Shown here: positions 56,151-64,000 of the stretch, piece after piece
Layout: the number at the start of each line of letters is the position of its first letter
Numbering within the stretch: the first letter of the stretch is position 1
NCBI GenBank assembly: GCA_021234155.1
Contig: JAJEKV010000011.1
Coordinates: 22,706,416 to 22,770,415, forward strand
DNA length: 64,000 nt
From: Isoetes taiwanensis
Lineage: Eukaryota > Streptophyta > Lycopodiopsida > Isoetales > Isoetaceae
Direction: 5' to 3'
Translations under genes and position numbers: made by a program
The notes under the pieces: generated by a model
Database searches by the model: none
Told to the model about the DNA's origin: nothing
The model's input: the letters and a program-made list of their open reading frames with translations, nothing else

Positions 56151-56660
56151 GGGGGGAAGAGGGGGGGCGTCCCTAAGGCCCCGAAGGGGCCAAAAAAAAA
56201 AATTTTACAACACAAACCATTAACATCCAACATATAAAAATTAAATCCCCCAACACATAACAACCAACATATAACAACCCATTGACATTAACAACCAACA
56301 CATAACTACCATTGACATTAATTAACACAACCATTGGGTCCAACACATTTAAATTAAAATCCCCCTTAAACCCCCTTTGGTTTGGGTGCATATTCACACG
56401 GGGGGTGACGTAGGGCAGCGAGAGCCCTCATAATTGTATTTTGCACGTACAAAATCAACACCATATAGTATTCCGCTTGAAATCTTATAGTATTTTGCGA
56501 ATCTTGTTATACAGTATAGCAAATTTTGTACTTGTATACCCCACAAACGAGGAACTTTACGTATGGTGTAGATTAAGGAATAAGGGGTGAATATGCCTAT
56601 CCAACAGCTCTCGTTGCCTGGAGTCACCCCCCGTGTGAATATGCACCCCCCGTGTGAATA
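56151..56660. repeat. foldback element, copy 2, right arm shortened
   Basis: It shares the left arm and inner part of copy 1, with an extra local duplication of the ACAACCAACA(T/C)ATAAC unit. Inner ends CATATTCACACGGGGGGTGAC (56,389-56,409) and GTCACCCCCCGTGTGAATATG (56,623-56,643) are inverted. Beyond the right inner end only CACCCCCCGTGTGAATA is repeated; the long right arm of copy 1 is missing. Confidence 0.8.
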
Positions 56661-57014
56661 CAATTTGCACCAAAGAATGCAAAATAACACTGATGGGGCA
56701 GTACGGGTATATAGGGAAAGGAGAAATGGTTTTTTCCCGGGTTGAAATTTTGGGTTATTTTCACCACTTCAGCTAGACTCTGTGACTAAAAAAGTCGCCA
56801 TTCAATAATTCAATACAAAGATGGATATTTGTAGCTGCGCTCACACCTTGTAATCAATGTCATGGGACCTCGGGTCATTTTTGACGTTAAAATTTTATGC
56901 AATAAAATATAATCTTGCGCATGTTCTTCAACTTGTGCATCACATGCAACAGCTATTCCTATCAAATTATTGGCAGGTTTGGTTTGTTTTCCCTTTGATC
57001 TTATTAACTATAGC
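56661..57014. other. no gene seen
   Basis: No supported frame. A hydrophobic frame continuing to 57,123 overlaps the next repeat and has no domain. Confidence 0.4.
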
Positions 57015-57295
57015 AGCAATTGTGTATCAATTATCCTTGTGCTTTATTAAACAATTCAATCACATTGTATTTACATTTACATGTCCTATATCTTGGAACA
57101 AGGAACTTGAACTTGTGCAGTAGACTTTTTATACTCCTGCTTGTACGTCTATCCAGCAATTGTGTACCATTATTCTCGTGCTTCATTAAACAATTCAATC
57201 ACATTGTATTTACATTTACATGTCCTATATCTTGGAACAAGGAACTTGAACTTGTGCAGTAGACTTTTTGTACTCCTGCTCGGCACTCTTTTGAG
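57015..57295. repeat. tandem duplication, period 140 bp
   Basis: AGCAATTGTGTA starts at 57,015 and 57,155; both copies run through ATTCAATCACATTGTATTTA, CATGTCCTATATCTTGGAAC and CTTGTGCAGTAGACTTTTT. Few differences, so fairly recent. Confidence 0.9.
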
Positions 57296-57684
57296 CAGCC
57301 TTACTAGATGCTCTTTGAATTGCATCCAACTTCTTTATCTTTTTTCCTAGCTGCCTGGAAATTCTTTTTATCATCTCTTCTTTTTTGCCTTCACTTGGCA
57401 GCTTCCTTCCTCAATCTCTTCTACTTACAAAAGCCTTCTGATAAGTGCACCAAGTAATTTAGACCTCTTAGTTGTTGACAACCCACCTACATTGCACAAC
57501 AGGGAATTGTTATATAGAATCAACAATAGGAGCAACATTATGGATAGCATTAGGGACTTGTTCCACATGGACAACATTTTGAACATCAACATGTTCTTAT
57601 GCGGGCATACATACAGTTTATGTCATTGTCCATCGTATATCTGAAATTAGATCTTGTATAACTTGAGCATCAGCAACATTATTA

Positions 57685-57903
57685 TCAGCAAGCACTTTTT
57701 TTTAATTCTTCCTCAAGGTCATCCACAACATCTACATTATCGACATATGGATCCAAAGGCGTTGCCTTGTCATTGAAAGGCCATATCCCTATTTTAGCAA
57801 AGCATGCAACAATGTTAGACCGAGACAAGGATGTTACAATTGCGTTGGATACAATGTCAGCCAAATCCTCTTTAGAAGGGCCATAAAGCATGCTATTATA
57901 CAT
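57685..57903 (-). pseudogene. C-terminal scrap of a DDE transposase
   Basis: A 72-codon minus-strand frame contains SRSNIVACFAKIGIWPFND. This N-I-x-x-x-F-x-x-x-GIWPF(N/D) block is typical of the end of pogo/PIF-like DDE superfamily proteins. It is followed by an acidic tail (NVDVVDDLEEELKK) and a stop. The catalytic part is absent from the flanking sequence. Confidence 0.6.
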
Positions 57904-58346
57904 ATCCCCACCAATTCTTTAAATACAATTTTGACTTTAAAATGCCATGCACCCTGAGTTTATATAGAAATTATCCACTAAGCTGGACAAAGATGCTTCG
58001 GAGCAGCATGTCTGGCTTGTACATTTGGCTCATTGTCCTGTGCACAAGGAGGCTTGCTGTGACTAGTCACTTTGTTGGGCAACAAGGGAGAGCCTCTAAG
58101 TTAGATCAGTTATTAATTTGTTATTGTTTTCCATGATCGGCAGAAATCATGTCAAACAAATACTCAGTTTCTTGAATGTCTGCCTATACTTGTTGAGCAT
58201 AAACATGAGATGAGTCGCCCGGAGAAGCCACAAGCTTCTCTTGCATAGTTCCTGCCCTTTGTGATGAAGCTGCCCCAACTATAACACCGTAAACAAAATT
58301 GAGTTTACAAGCCTAACCTCCTTTTCTAAATCTTGACATTTTTCAG
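57904..58346. other. no clear gene
   Basis: On the minus strand 58,150-58,300 keeps coding texture with one stop (AGTMQEKLVASPGDSSHVYA; DIQETEYLFDMISADHGK), but I do not recognise it. It could belong with the transposase scrap at 57.7 kb, which is on the same strand. Confidence 0.35.
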
Positions 58347-58867
58347 ATGCTTGAGAAGAATGCTATAAAACATAGTTAAATATGATATTGACCGAAAGAA
58401 TGCACAGACAGCTGAGATATTAAAAAAGCAAGCAGACCAATTGGCAGAACTTGAATCACTTTACAAAGAAGAGCAAGTTCTTAGAAAAGGTTACTTCAAT
58501 GCCATGCAACGTGCTTTTTAATTTTCTAATTTAGGGTACAGAACAATTTGTCCAAGGACGTGGGAGGATTAAATGTTTGCGTTTTGAATTTGGGAGGACA
58601 TTCAGTAGGTTATATCCGTTCGTGCTACATGCATTCTTCTACGTGAAACCTGATTAAATCTTTGATGCAGATATGAAGGGTAAAGTTAGAGTTTATTGGA
58701 GACCACTAAGTGATAAGGAAATGAATGAGAGGCAAAAGGCAGTTCTATCGTCACCAGATGAGTATACACTAGAGCACCCTTGGAAGGATGATAAGGCTAA
58801 GCAGCATCATTTTGATCATGTCTTTGACGATTATGTCAATCAAGACCAGATATTTGAAGATACAAAG
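58347..58867 (+). pseudogene. KCBP-type kinesin (kinesin-14) fragment, two exons
   Basis: Exon one (58,347-58,510, acceptor TTTTTCAG, donor GTGCTT) encodes VKYDIDRKNAQTAEILKKQA and LYKEEQVLRKGYFNAM, the coiled coil just before the motor of kinesin-like calmodulin-binding protein. Exon two (58,671-58,867, acceptor GATGCAG, donor GTACGT) encodes MKGKVRVYWRPLSDKEM, EHPWKDDKAKQHHFDHVFDD and QDQIFEDTK, the start of the motor domain. The phases match. Stops lie at the front of exon one, and two residues of the usual RVYCR-x-RPL are lost. The next block, with the ATP-binding GQTGSGKT, does not appear before the window ends, so this is a gene fragment or a very spread-out gene. KCBP is a minus-end motor regulated by calmodulin. 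Confidence 0.85.
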
Positions 58868-59035
58868 GTACGTTGGCTTTTTACATATTTGAAGTTGCTT
58901 AGTTAGAAGTCTGTAAGTGATGCTGGTCAAAAATAAATTGTTTTATGCATCCTACATCAAGAGGGCATGTGGACTTGCACAAGAACCAACATCAAAAAGA
59001 AAGATTCGGAATGCATGTCGACTGAGATAGAGCAG
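58868..59035. other. spacer between KCBP exon and copia element
   Basis: Intron-like start (GTACGT). At its end a short plus-strand frame KKKDSECMSTEIEQQ runs up to the copia insertion and could continue on the other side at 63,650. Confidence 0.35.
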
Positions 59036-59040
59036 CAGAA

Positions 59041-59250
59041 TGTAAAGAATAGGTAGAGGAGGCCAATAAACAAGATCCCTCACCAAACCAAGACATTTTC
59101 TCCTTTATTCACATCCAATATATATACAATGAATAAATCTTAATGCACATGCATACTATACAAGTGTTGTGCATGCAATCACATGCGTGCATGCGCATGT
59201 GTAATGCATGTTGATAACATTGTACAAGTCCAATACTCAATATTCTAACA
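59041..59250 (-). repeat. copia 3' LTR
   Basis: 210 bp, apparently identical to the LTR at 63,440. It contains an alternating purine-pyrimidine stretch (TGCATGCAAT, CATGCGTGCATGCGCATGTG) that could adopt Z-DNA. Confidence 0.95.
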
Positions 59251-59257
59251 CTCCCCC

Positions 59258-59899
59258 TCATGCCAACACTTGAACTCCCAAAATATGGCGTAATTCTTCA
59301 AAACGAGCACGCCGCAATGGTTTGGTAAATATATCTGCAACCTGTGTTTCAGTACGTACAAACTCCAACTTAATCTTTCGCTTCTTTACTACTTGACGTA
59401 TAAAATGATGTCGTATAGCAATATGCTTTGTTCTATAGTGGTACACAGGATTCTTCGCTATAGCAATACAACTTTGATTGTCGCACAATATTTTTGTTGG
59501 TTCTATTTGTTTCATAAAAATACTTTTCATAAGTCTTCGCATCCATACCACTTCTCTTGCAGCACCTGAGACCGCTATATACTCTGCTTCAGCTGATGAT
59601 AATGCCGCTGATTCTTGACGTTTACATCTCCATGAAATCAAACTTCCACCATCAAGAAAAACGCCCATACCACTAGTGGATCTTCTAGTATCAATGTCAC
59701 CAGCCCAATCTGCATCTGAGTATACTAACAACTTTTGTCCACCATGAAGTACTAAACCATAATCAATAGTACCTTTCAAATACCGAAGAACGCGCTTAGC
59801 AGCTTGCCAATGTTGAGAACCTGGTTCAGACATAAACCTGCTAAGATATCCTGTTGCAAAAGCAATATCTGGTCTAGTGTTCAATGCAAGGTCGTGCAA
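59258..59899 (-). pseudogene. copia RNase H region
   Basis: 213 codons reading NTRPDIAFATGYLSRF, KRVLRYLKGTIDYGL, VYSDADWAGD, SAEAEYIAVSGAAREVVW, CDNQSCIAIAKNP and the closing VADIFTKPL. These are the standard motifs of copia RNase H, with catalytic Asp and Glu residues present. Its junction to RT carries a 10-base duplication (about 59,885-59,902) that shifts the frame. Confidence 0.92.
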
Positions 59900-60752
59900 G
59901 GTACATCAATGCTCCAATCAAGCTTTGATATGGTGTCTTCAACATTGTTTCATACTCCCCCTGCGTTTTAGGTCTCATCTGCATAGATAAGATAGTACCT
60001 GGTACAATTGGTGTTGCCACGGGTTTGCAAAGTCGCATTCTAAATTTCTCCAACATCTTTTCAACATATCCATGTTGGCTCAATTTGACTTTACCTTGAT
60101 CTCGATCAATCTCCACCTTCATGCCAAGGTAATGATGTATATAACCTTGATCTGTCATTTGAAATCGCTTAGATAACATATTTTTCACAAAATCCACATA
60201 TTGCCGTAAATTCCCAACAATGAGACTGTCATCAACATGAATCCCAATAAAACATACTCCATCATCACATCTTCCAATATAAAGACAATCATCTGCTGGA
60301 GAAGTCACAAAACCTTTTGATTTGAGAAATTGATCTAGGCATGCATACCATTGTCTCGCAGCTTGTCTCAACCCATACAATGATTTCTTCAATAAACAAA
60401 CCTTGTTTTCTCGTCCTGGAATATTGTATCCTTCAGGTTGCCTCATGTAAATCACTTCTTCAAGATCTCCATTGAGAAATCTTTTGCCTTTACGTCCATT
60501 GTCTGCAATCAAGTTAAATTCTCTTTGTCATAGCAAGAAGAAGTTTTACCGTGGGTGATTTTACAACTGGAGCAAATCTTTCATTGTACTCAATCCCTTC
60601 AATCTGTGAGAAACCTTGAGCAACAAGTCTTGCTTTGTACTTCTCCACCTTGCCATCAGGATCAAGCTTCTGCACCATAACCCACTTACAACCAATCACA
60701 TGAGCATTAAGAGGAGAATCTACCAACACCCAAGTCTTATTCTCCATCAAAC
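59874..60752 (-). pseudogene. copia reverse transcriptase, frame-broken
   Basis: 60,514-60,750 holds MMENKTWVLVD, GCKWVMVQKLDPDG, YKARLVAQGFSQ and YNERFAPVVK. 59,874-60,512 holds FLNGDLEEVIYMRQPEGY, LLKKSLYGLRQAARQWY, FIGIHVDDSLIVG and YHHYLGMK-like IHHYLGMKVE. The second catalytic motif HVDD is intact. The first (normally DVKTAFLNG) is disturbed by indels around 60,480-60,510. Stops and shifts separate it from integrase and RNase H. Confidence 0.92.
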
Positions 60753-61900
60753 TTGTATATTACGCATCGGTTGCTTTCGCCATTTAGCGGCATCGCCGAT
60801 TTCATTGCCTCCTTGTATGATATTGGCTCAGTTACTAGAAAACATGCACTAGTGACTTCTTCTTGGGGTTCACCAGGTTTCCAAAGCATCTTTGATGGTT
60901 GCTTTGTCCACTTGCCACGACCATACAATTCAGGATCATATAACTGTTCAGGTACATCACGCCGCTTTCTTTGAACATCTGGTGCAAGTACAACAGGTAC
61001 ATCACCATCAACATCTTCGAGTACACCATCATGCTCCTCATCACTATCTTCAAATTCAATCTCCAATGGCTTGGTATTAGATTGCACATCCAACCAATCC
61101 ACAGGAATCCATTCTTCATCAATTTTGCTTATTGAAGTTGGATCGCTCCTATACAATCGTGTCTCATCAAAGATTACATTGCGTGATATGTGAATATTCC
61201 TCTTCCTTGGATTATACAAACGATAACCTTTGGATTCTTCTGAATATCCAACTAGATAGTACTCCTCACTTTTGGCATCCAACTTCCTTCGATCATCATC
61301 TGGAACAAAACTATAAGATAAACACCCAAAAGAACATAAGTGTTTTACACTCTGCTTTTTACCACTCCAAACTTCTTCTGGAATTTTATCTGGTCTGGCA
61401 GATGTGGGAATTCGATTTTGCACATAACAAGCTGTGTTCATCGCTTCAGCCCAAAGAGAGAGAGGTAAACCAGATAACCACAACATACTCCGTGCTGCTT
61501 CAACTAATGTTCTATTCTTACGTTCTACAACTCCATTTTGTTGAGGTGTACCTGGACACGTATATTCACGTTTGATTCCATGAGAAGCACAAAACTCCTG
61601 GAACTCTCTTGACATGTACTCACCACCACGATCAGATCTCAAACATTTGATCTTTTTTCCAATCAAGTTCTCCGCCCATGCTTTATATTGCTTGAAAACT
61701 CCAAAAACTTCATCCTTAGTGCTCAGGAAATAACATTTGCATTTCCTGCTAAAATCGTCAATGAAAGTTACAAAGTATAACTTTCTATTCAAAGGAGTAA
61801 CCTGCATGGGTCCAACAACATCAGAATGAACAAGCTCCAATACTTCACTAGTTTTCCTTTCAGAGTCTTTGAAAGGCAAAACATGCATCTTTCCAAGCAA
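60737..61900 (-). pseudogene. copia integrase
   Basis: 387 codons: HSDVVGPMQV and FIDDFSRK (first Asp), RSDRGGEYMS (second Asp), YTCPGTPQQNGVVERKNRTL (Glu in the NGVVERKN box), then FGCLSYSFVP and ISRNVIFDE at the C-terminal part. The catalytic D-D-E is complete. The frame is broken from the gag-protease part at about 61,880. Confidence 0.93.
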
Positions 61901-63415
61901 ACACCAATCTTAGTTTCATGTCCACAACTAAGATCTGCTACCAATTGATTCTTCACCATATGTTGGATCGTGGCCACATTCAAATGTGCCAACCTACGAT
62001 GCCAAAGTTCAAGTTGAGAAGCAGGAGGTTTTGCTACAAGACTCAACAACTTCTCTTGGTCAGAATCAACCAAGACTTCATACAAGTTACCTCGACGTTC
62101 GACTTGAAGAACCACCTTCCAATCTAGATTGAAGATTCTACAGCATTCACTGTCAAATAACACTCGATGTCCTGTGTCGCAAATCTTTGCCACTGATACA
62201 AGATTAGTGATCAAATCAGGTACCAATAAAGCATCATAAAAATGCAGAACTTTTCCATTTGACAAAGGGATTCGTGCATCTCCTACTCCACCTAAAATCT
62301 TTTCATCACCATCTCCAACTCTCACCGTAGTTGAAGTGTTCTGCAACTTATCAAACCAAACACGAGATGAAAACATATTGTTTGTTGCACCAGAATCAAT
62401 GCACAAACGACTTCTACTATATCTATCAGCAACCTCCATAACTTTCAAACCAATCTCTTCTTTATTTTCATTTTTTGTATCACCTGAGAATGCAACGTTT
62501 GTTGCGCTACTTGCTGGAGCAATATCATTCACATTTTGGCTCTTGTACTCAGCTGACATTCTCTTCAAATCAGCTTTCATTTGTCTACAAAATCTTTGTA
62601 TGTGACCCAACTTATGGCAATAGTTACACTCGACATTGGCAAATCTCCCATCATCACGCCAACGTCCTCCACGACCATTACCATCTTCTTGTGTGGTACC
62701 TCTACTTGTACCTACACCACCTCGGCCACCACGACCACGTCCACGATAAACATAACCGCGACCTCTTCCACGTCCACGGCCACGTATTGCAAGAGCCACT
62801 TCATTAGAATTACTCCTATAGCCTGCAGCTTGTTGTGTCTCAAGCTCAGCCTTGATGGAACTACACGCTTCAACAAAATTACCTTTATAAAGTGTCCTTA
62901 CAGACATCTTTAAAGGATCAAGTCTTTGAGGAAAAGCTTTTGTGAAAGCTATAACTTGAGCCTCCTGGGTCTTAGCTTGGCCTGCAGCAGCAAACTTTGC
63001 AAATATCTCATTGAAAGCTACAATGAGTTTTTCCACGTCTTCTCCTTCCTTATACTTCAAAGTATCTAACTTTGCCTCTAAAGCAGCAAGCTCTGCAGAG
63101 GTTAATTGGCCATACTTTGCTTCTAATGCCTCCCAAAGATCATGCGCAGATGTGAAAGAAGTTGGTGAAGATGATGAAGATATAGAACTACTTCCTGGTA
63201 ACTGCATTAATACACCATCAGTGATAACATTTAGAAGAAATGCTATCGCCCTTCGATCTTTCTCCTTCCAATCATCTTTTAGAGTTTGTGGTTTAGACTC
63301 TCCTATCACAGACCAACAATCATCGGCTTCCAACAAACCCTTCACTCGAAACTTCCAAGAATGCCAATGCGTTCCATCAAAAGGCTTTAGAACTCAATCT
63401 TCATAAACTTAGACA
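61789..63415 (-). pseudogene. copia gag and protease with GAG-pre-integrase domain
   Basis: The 518-codon frame (63,345-61,789) starts within the gag N-terminus; the probable ATG near 63,416 (MSKFMKIE) is in another frame, one base off near 63,390. Capsid motifs: DRRAIAFLLNVI, LWEALEAKYG, LKMSVRTLYKGNF. Then a Gly/Arg-rich stretch, the zinc knuckle CNYCHKLGHIQRFC, and the protease CIDSGATNNMF. LWHRRLAHLNVATIQHM opens the GAG-pre-integrase zinc domain, damaged at GVC, where a short deletion and shift occur. Gag, knuckle and protease are otherwise intact. Confidence 0.93.
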
Positions 63416-63439
63416 TCTCGAACAACGAGACAAATACCA

Positions 63440-63649
63440 TGTAAAGAATAGGTAGAGGAGGCCAATAAACAAGATCCCTCACCAAACCAAGACATTTTCT
63501 CCTTTATTCACATCCAATATATATACAATGAATAAATCTTAATGCACATGCATACTATACAAGTGTTGTGCATGCAATCACATGCGTGCATGCGCATGTG
63601 TAATGCATGTTGATAACATTGTACAAGTCCAATACTCAATATTCTAACA
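63440..63649 (-). repeat. copia 5' LTR
   Basis: 210 bp; no difference from the LTR at 59,041 was seen on reading both through. In element orientation it begins TGTTAGAA and ends TTTACA. Confidence 0.95.
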
Positions 63650-64000
63650 CAGAACTGGGCAAGAATATTAGAAACATGAAATTTCATGACTCGTTACAAA
63701 TCATCATACGTGAATTAAAGGATTCCATGTCATCACACCCTTTAAGTCACACGATCTTTGCAATTTTCACTTGCATTAGTTTGGCATTGCTCTGTGTCTC
63801 TGTTTTGCTCGTAAAGGAGGCGGGTTCATGGCTATTTTGGGAGTGGAAAGTGCCGTAAAAGTATGCTCCTGTCCAATAATTCTTCAAGACCTCTTGTCAG
63901 CAGGACCAGAAGTGGCTGAGCCTCCACATGGATTGTGTCTGCAGGAGTCCAAAATACCATTGAATCTTTCCTCAAGGTACATATATTTGATCAGCAAAGC
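63650..64000 (+). other. possible 3' end of a membrane-anchored protein gene, uncertain
   Basis: A plus-strand frame ending at 63,858 reads LGKNIRNMKFHDSLQIIIRE, then LSHTIFAIFTCISLALLCVS, a candidate membrane helix, and a short tail ending WKVP. I do not recognise it. Its upstream side is cut by the copia insertion, and a stop stands just before the insertion point in this frame. Nothing is recognised after 63,860. Confidence 0.3.

Larger units (their letters stand above)
59036..63654 (-). mobile_element. complete Ty1/copia retrotransposon with 5-bp target duplication
   Basis: The element spans 59,041-63,649 (4,609 bp). CAGAA flanks both ends (59,036-59,040 and 63,650-63,654). The LTRs (59,041-59,250 and 63,440-63,649, 210 bp each) begin TGTAAAG and end CTAACA on the plus strand; I saw no difference between them. 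On the minus strand a polypurine tract AGGGGGAG stands directly before the left LTR, and TGGTATTTG follows the right one, where a primer-binding site belongs. The coding part is gag, protease, integrase, RT and RNase H in copia order. Confidence 0.95.

Noticed and set aside
61132-63406. Several plus-strand frames of 60-147 codons within the copia element
   Set aside because: Antisense shadows of gag, protease and integrase.

Overview
This is nuclear DNA from a land plant, most likely a fern or another seed-free vascular plant with a large, repeat-rich genome. The evidence is a PLS-class pentatricopeptide repeat (PPR) gene, a chromoshadow gene of the LHP1/TFL2 family, fragments of an ATL RING-H2 ligase, a plant ABCB transporter, a KCBP-type kinesin and an LRR receptor, and plant-type Ty1/copia, Ty3/gypsy, LINE, TRIM, Mutator-like and hAT-like elements. 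The fern assignment is inference from the style of the PPR array and the gene-poor layout; no taxon marker is present.

Layout. 1-660: copia integrase fragment (minus). 660-4390: decayed gypsy gag-pol (minus). 4490-5620 and 6225-7320: two further decayed minus-strand reading frames upstream of gag; the second ends in a histone H3 fold. 7.3-11.9 kb: mostly non-coding, with a LINE tail, a TRIM piece and a striking row of four palindromes (10,335-10,992). 11,943-13,955: PPR gene. 16.9-21.3 kb: a broken multi-exon RING/coiled-coil gene (plus). One of its introns holds a 2.17 kb Mutator-like element (18,355-20,520) with a 9-bp target duplication, a palindromic minisatellite and a captured ATL-type RING-H2 segment. 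21.9-24.6 kb: a five-exon DDE-transposase-like gene (minus) facing it. 25.5-26.7 kb: a truncated LINE with a 13-bp target duplication and a tandem TRIM. 27.9-28.9 kb: LRR receptor pseudogene. 29-36.4 kb: nothing recognisable. 36.4-38.7 kb: the LHP1-like gene, probably the best intact host gene after the PPR gene. 40.2-41.3 kb: a complete TRIM next to an inverted repeat. 41.5-48.3 kb: a near full-length LINE with target duplications and a second LINE fragment nested inside it. 50,403-51,347: hAT-like non-autonomous element with an 8-bp duplication. 51.6-57.3 kb: direct and tandem duplications, foldback repeats and an ABCB fragment. 57.7 kb: transposase C-terminal scrap. 58.3-58.9 kb: two KCBP kinesin exons. 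59,041-63,649: a complete copia element with seemingly identical LTRs, a 5-bp duplication and a frame-broken coding region.

How the pieces relate. Only the PPR gene and the LHP1-like gene look like candidates for working host genes, and the PPR frame ends early in its E domain. The rest records successive insertions, several datable by intact target duplications (copia, hAT, Mutator-like, LINE). The most unusual items are the histone H3-like domain attached to a retroelement block, the gene-capturing Mutator-like element inside an intron, the facing transposase and RING genes, the four stacked palindromes that share a motif and a mismatch, and the LHP1-family gene without a chromodomain.
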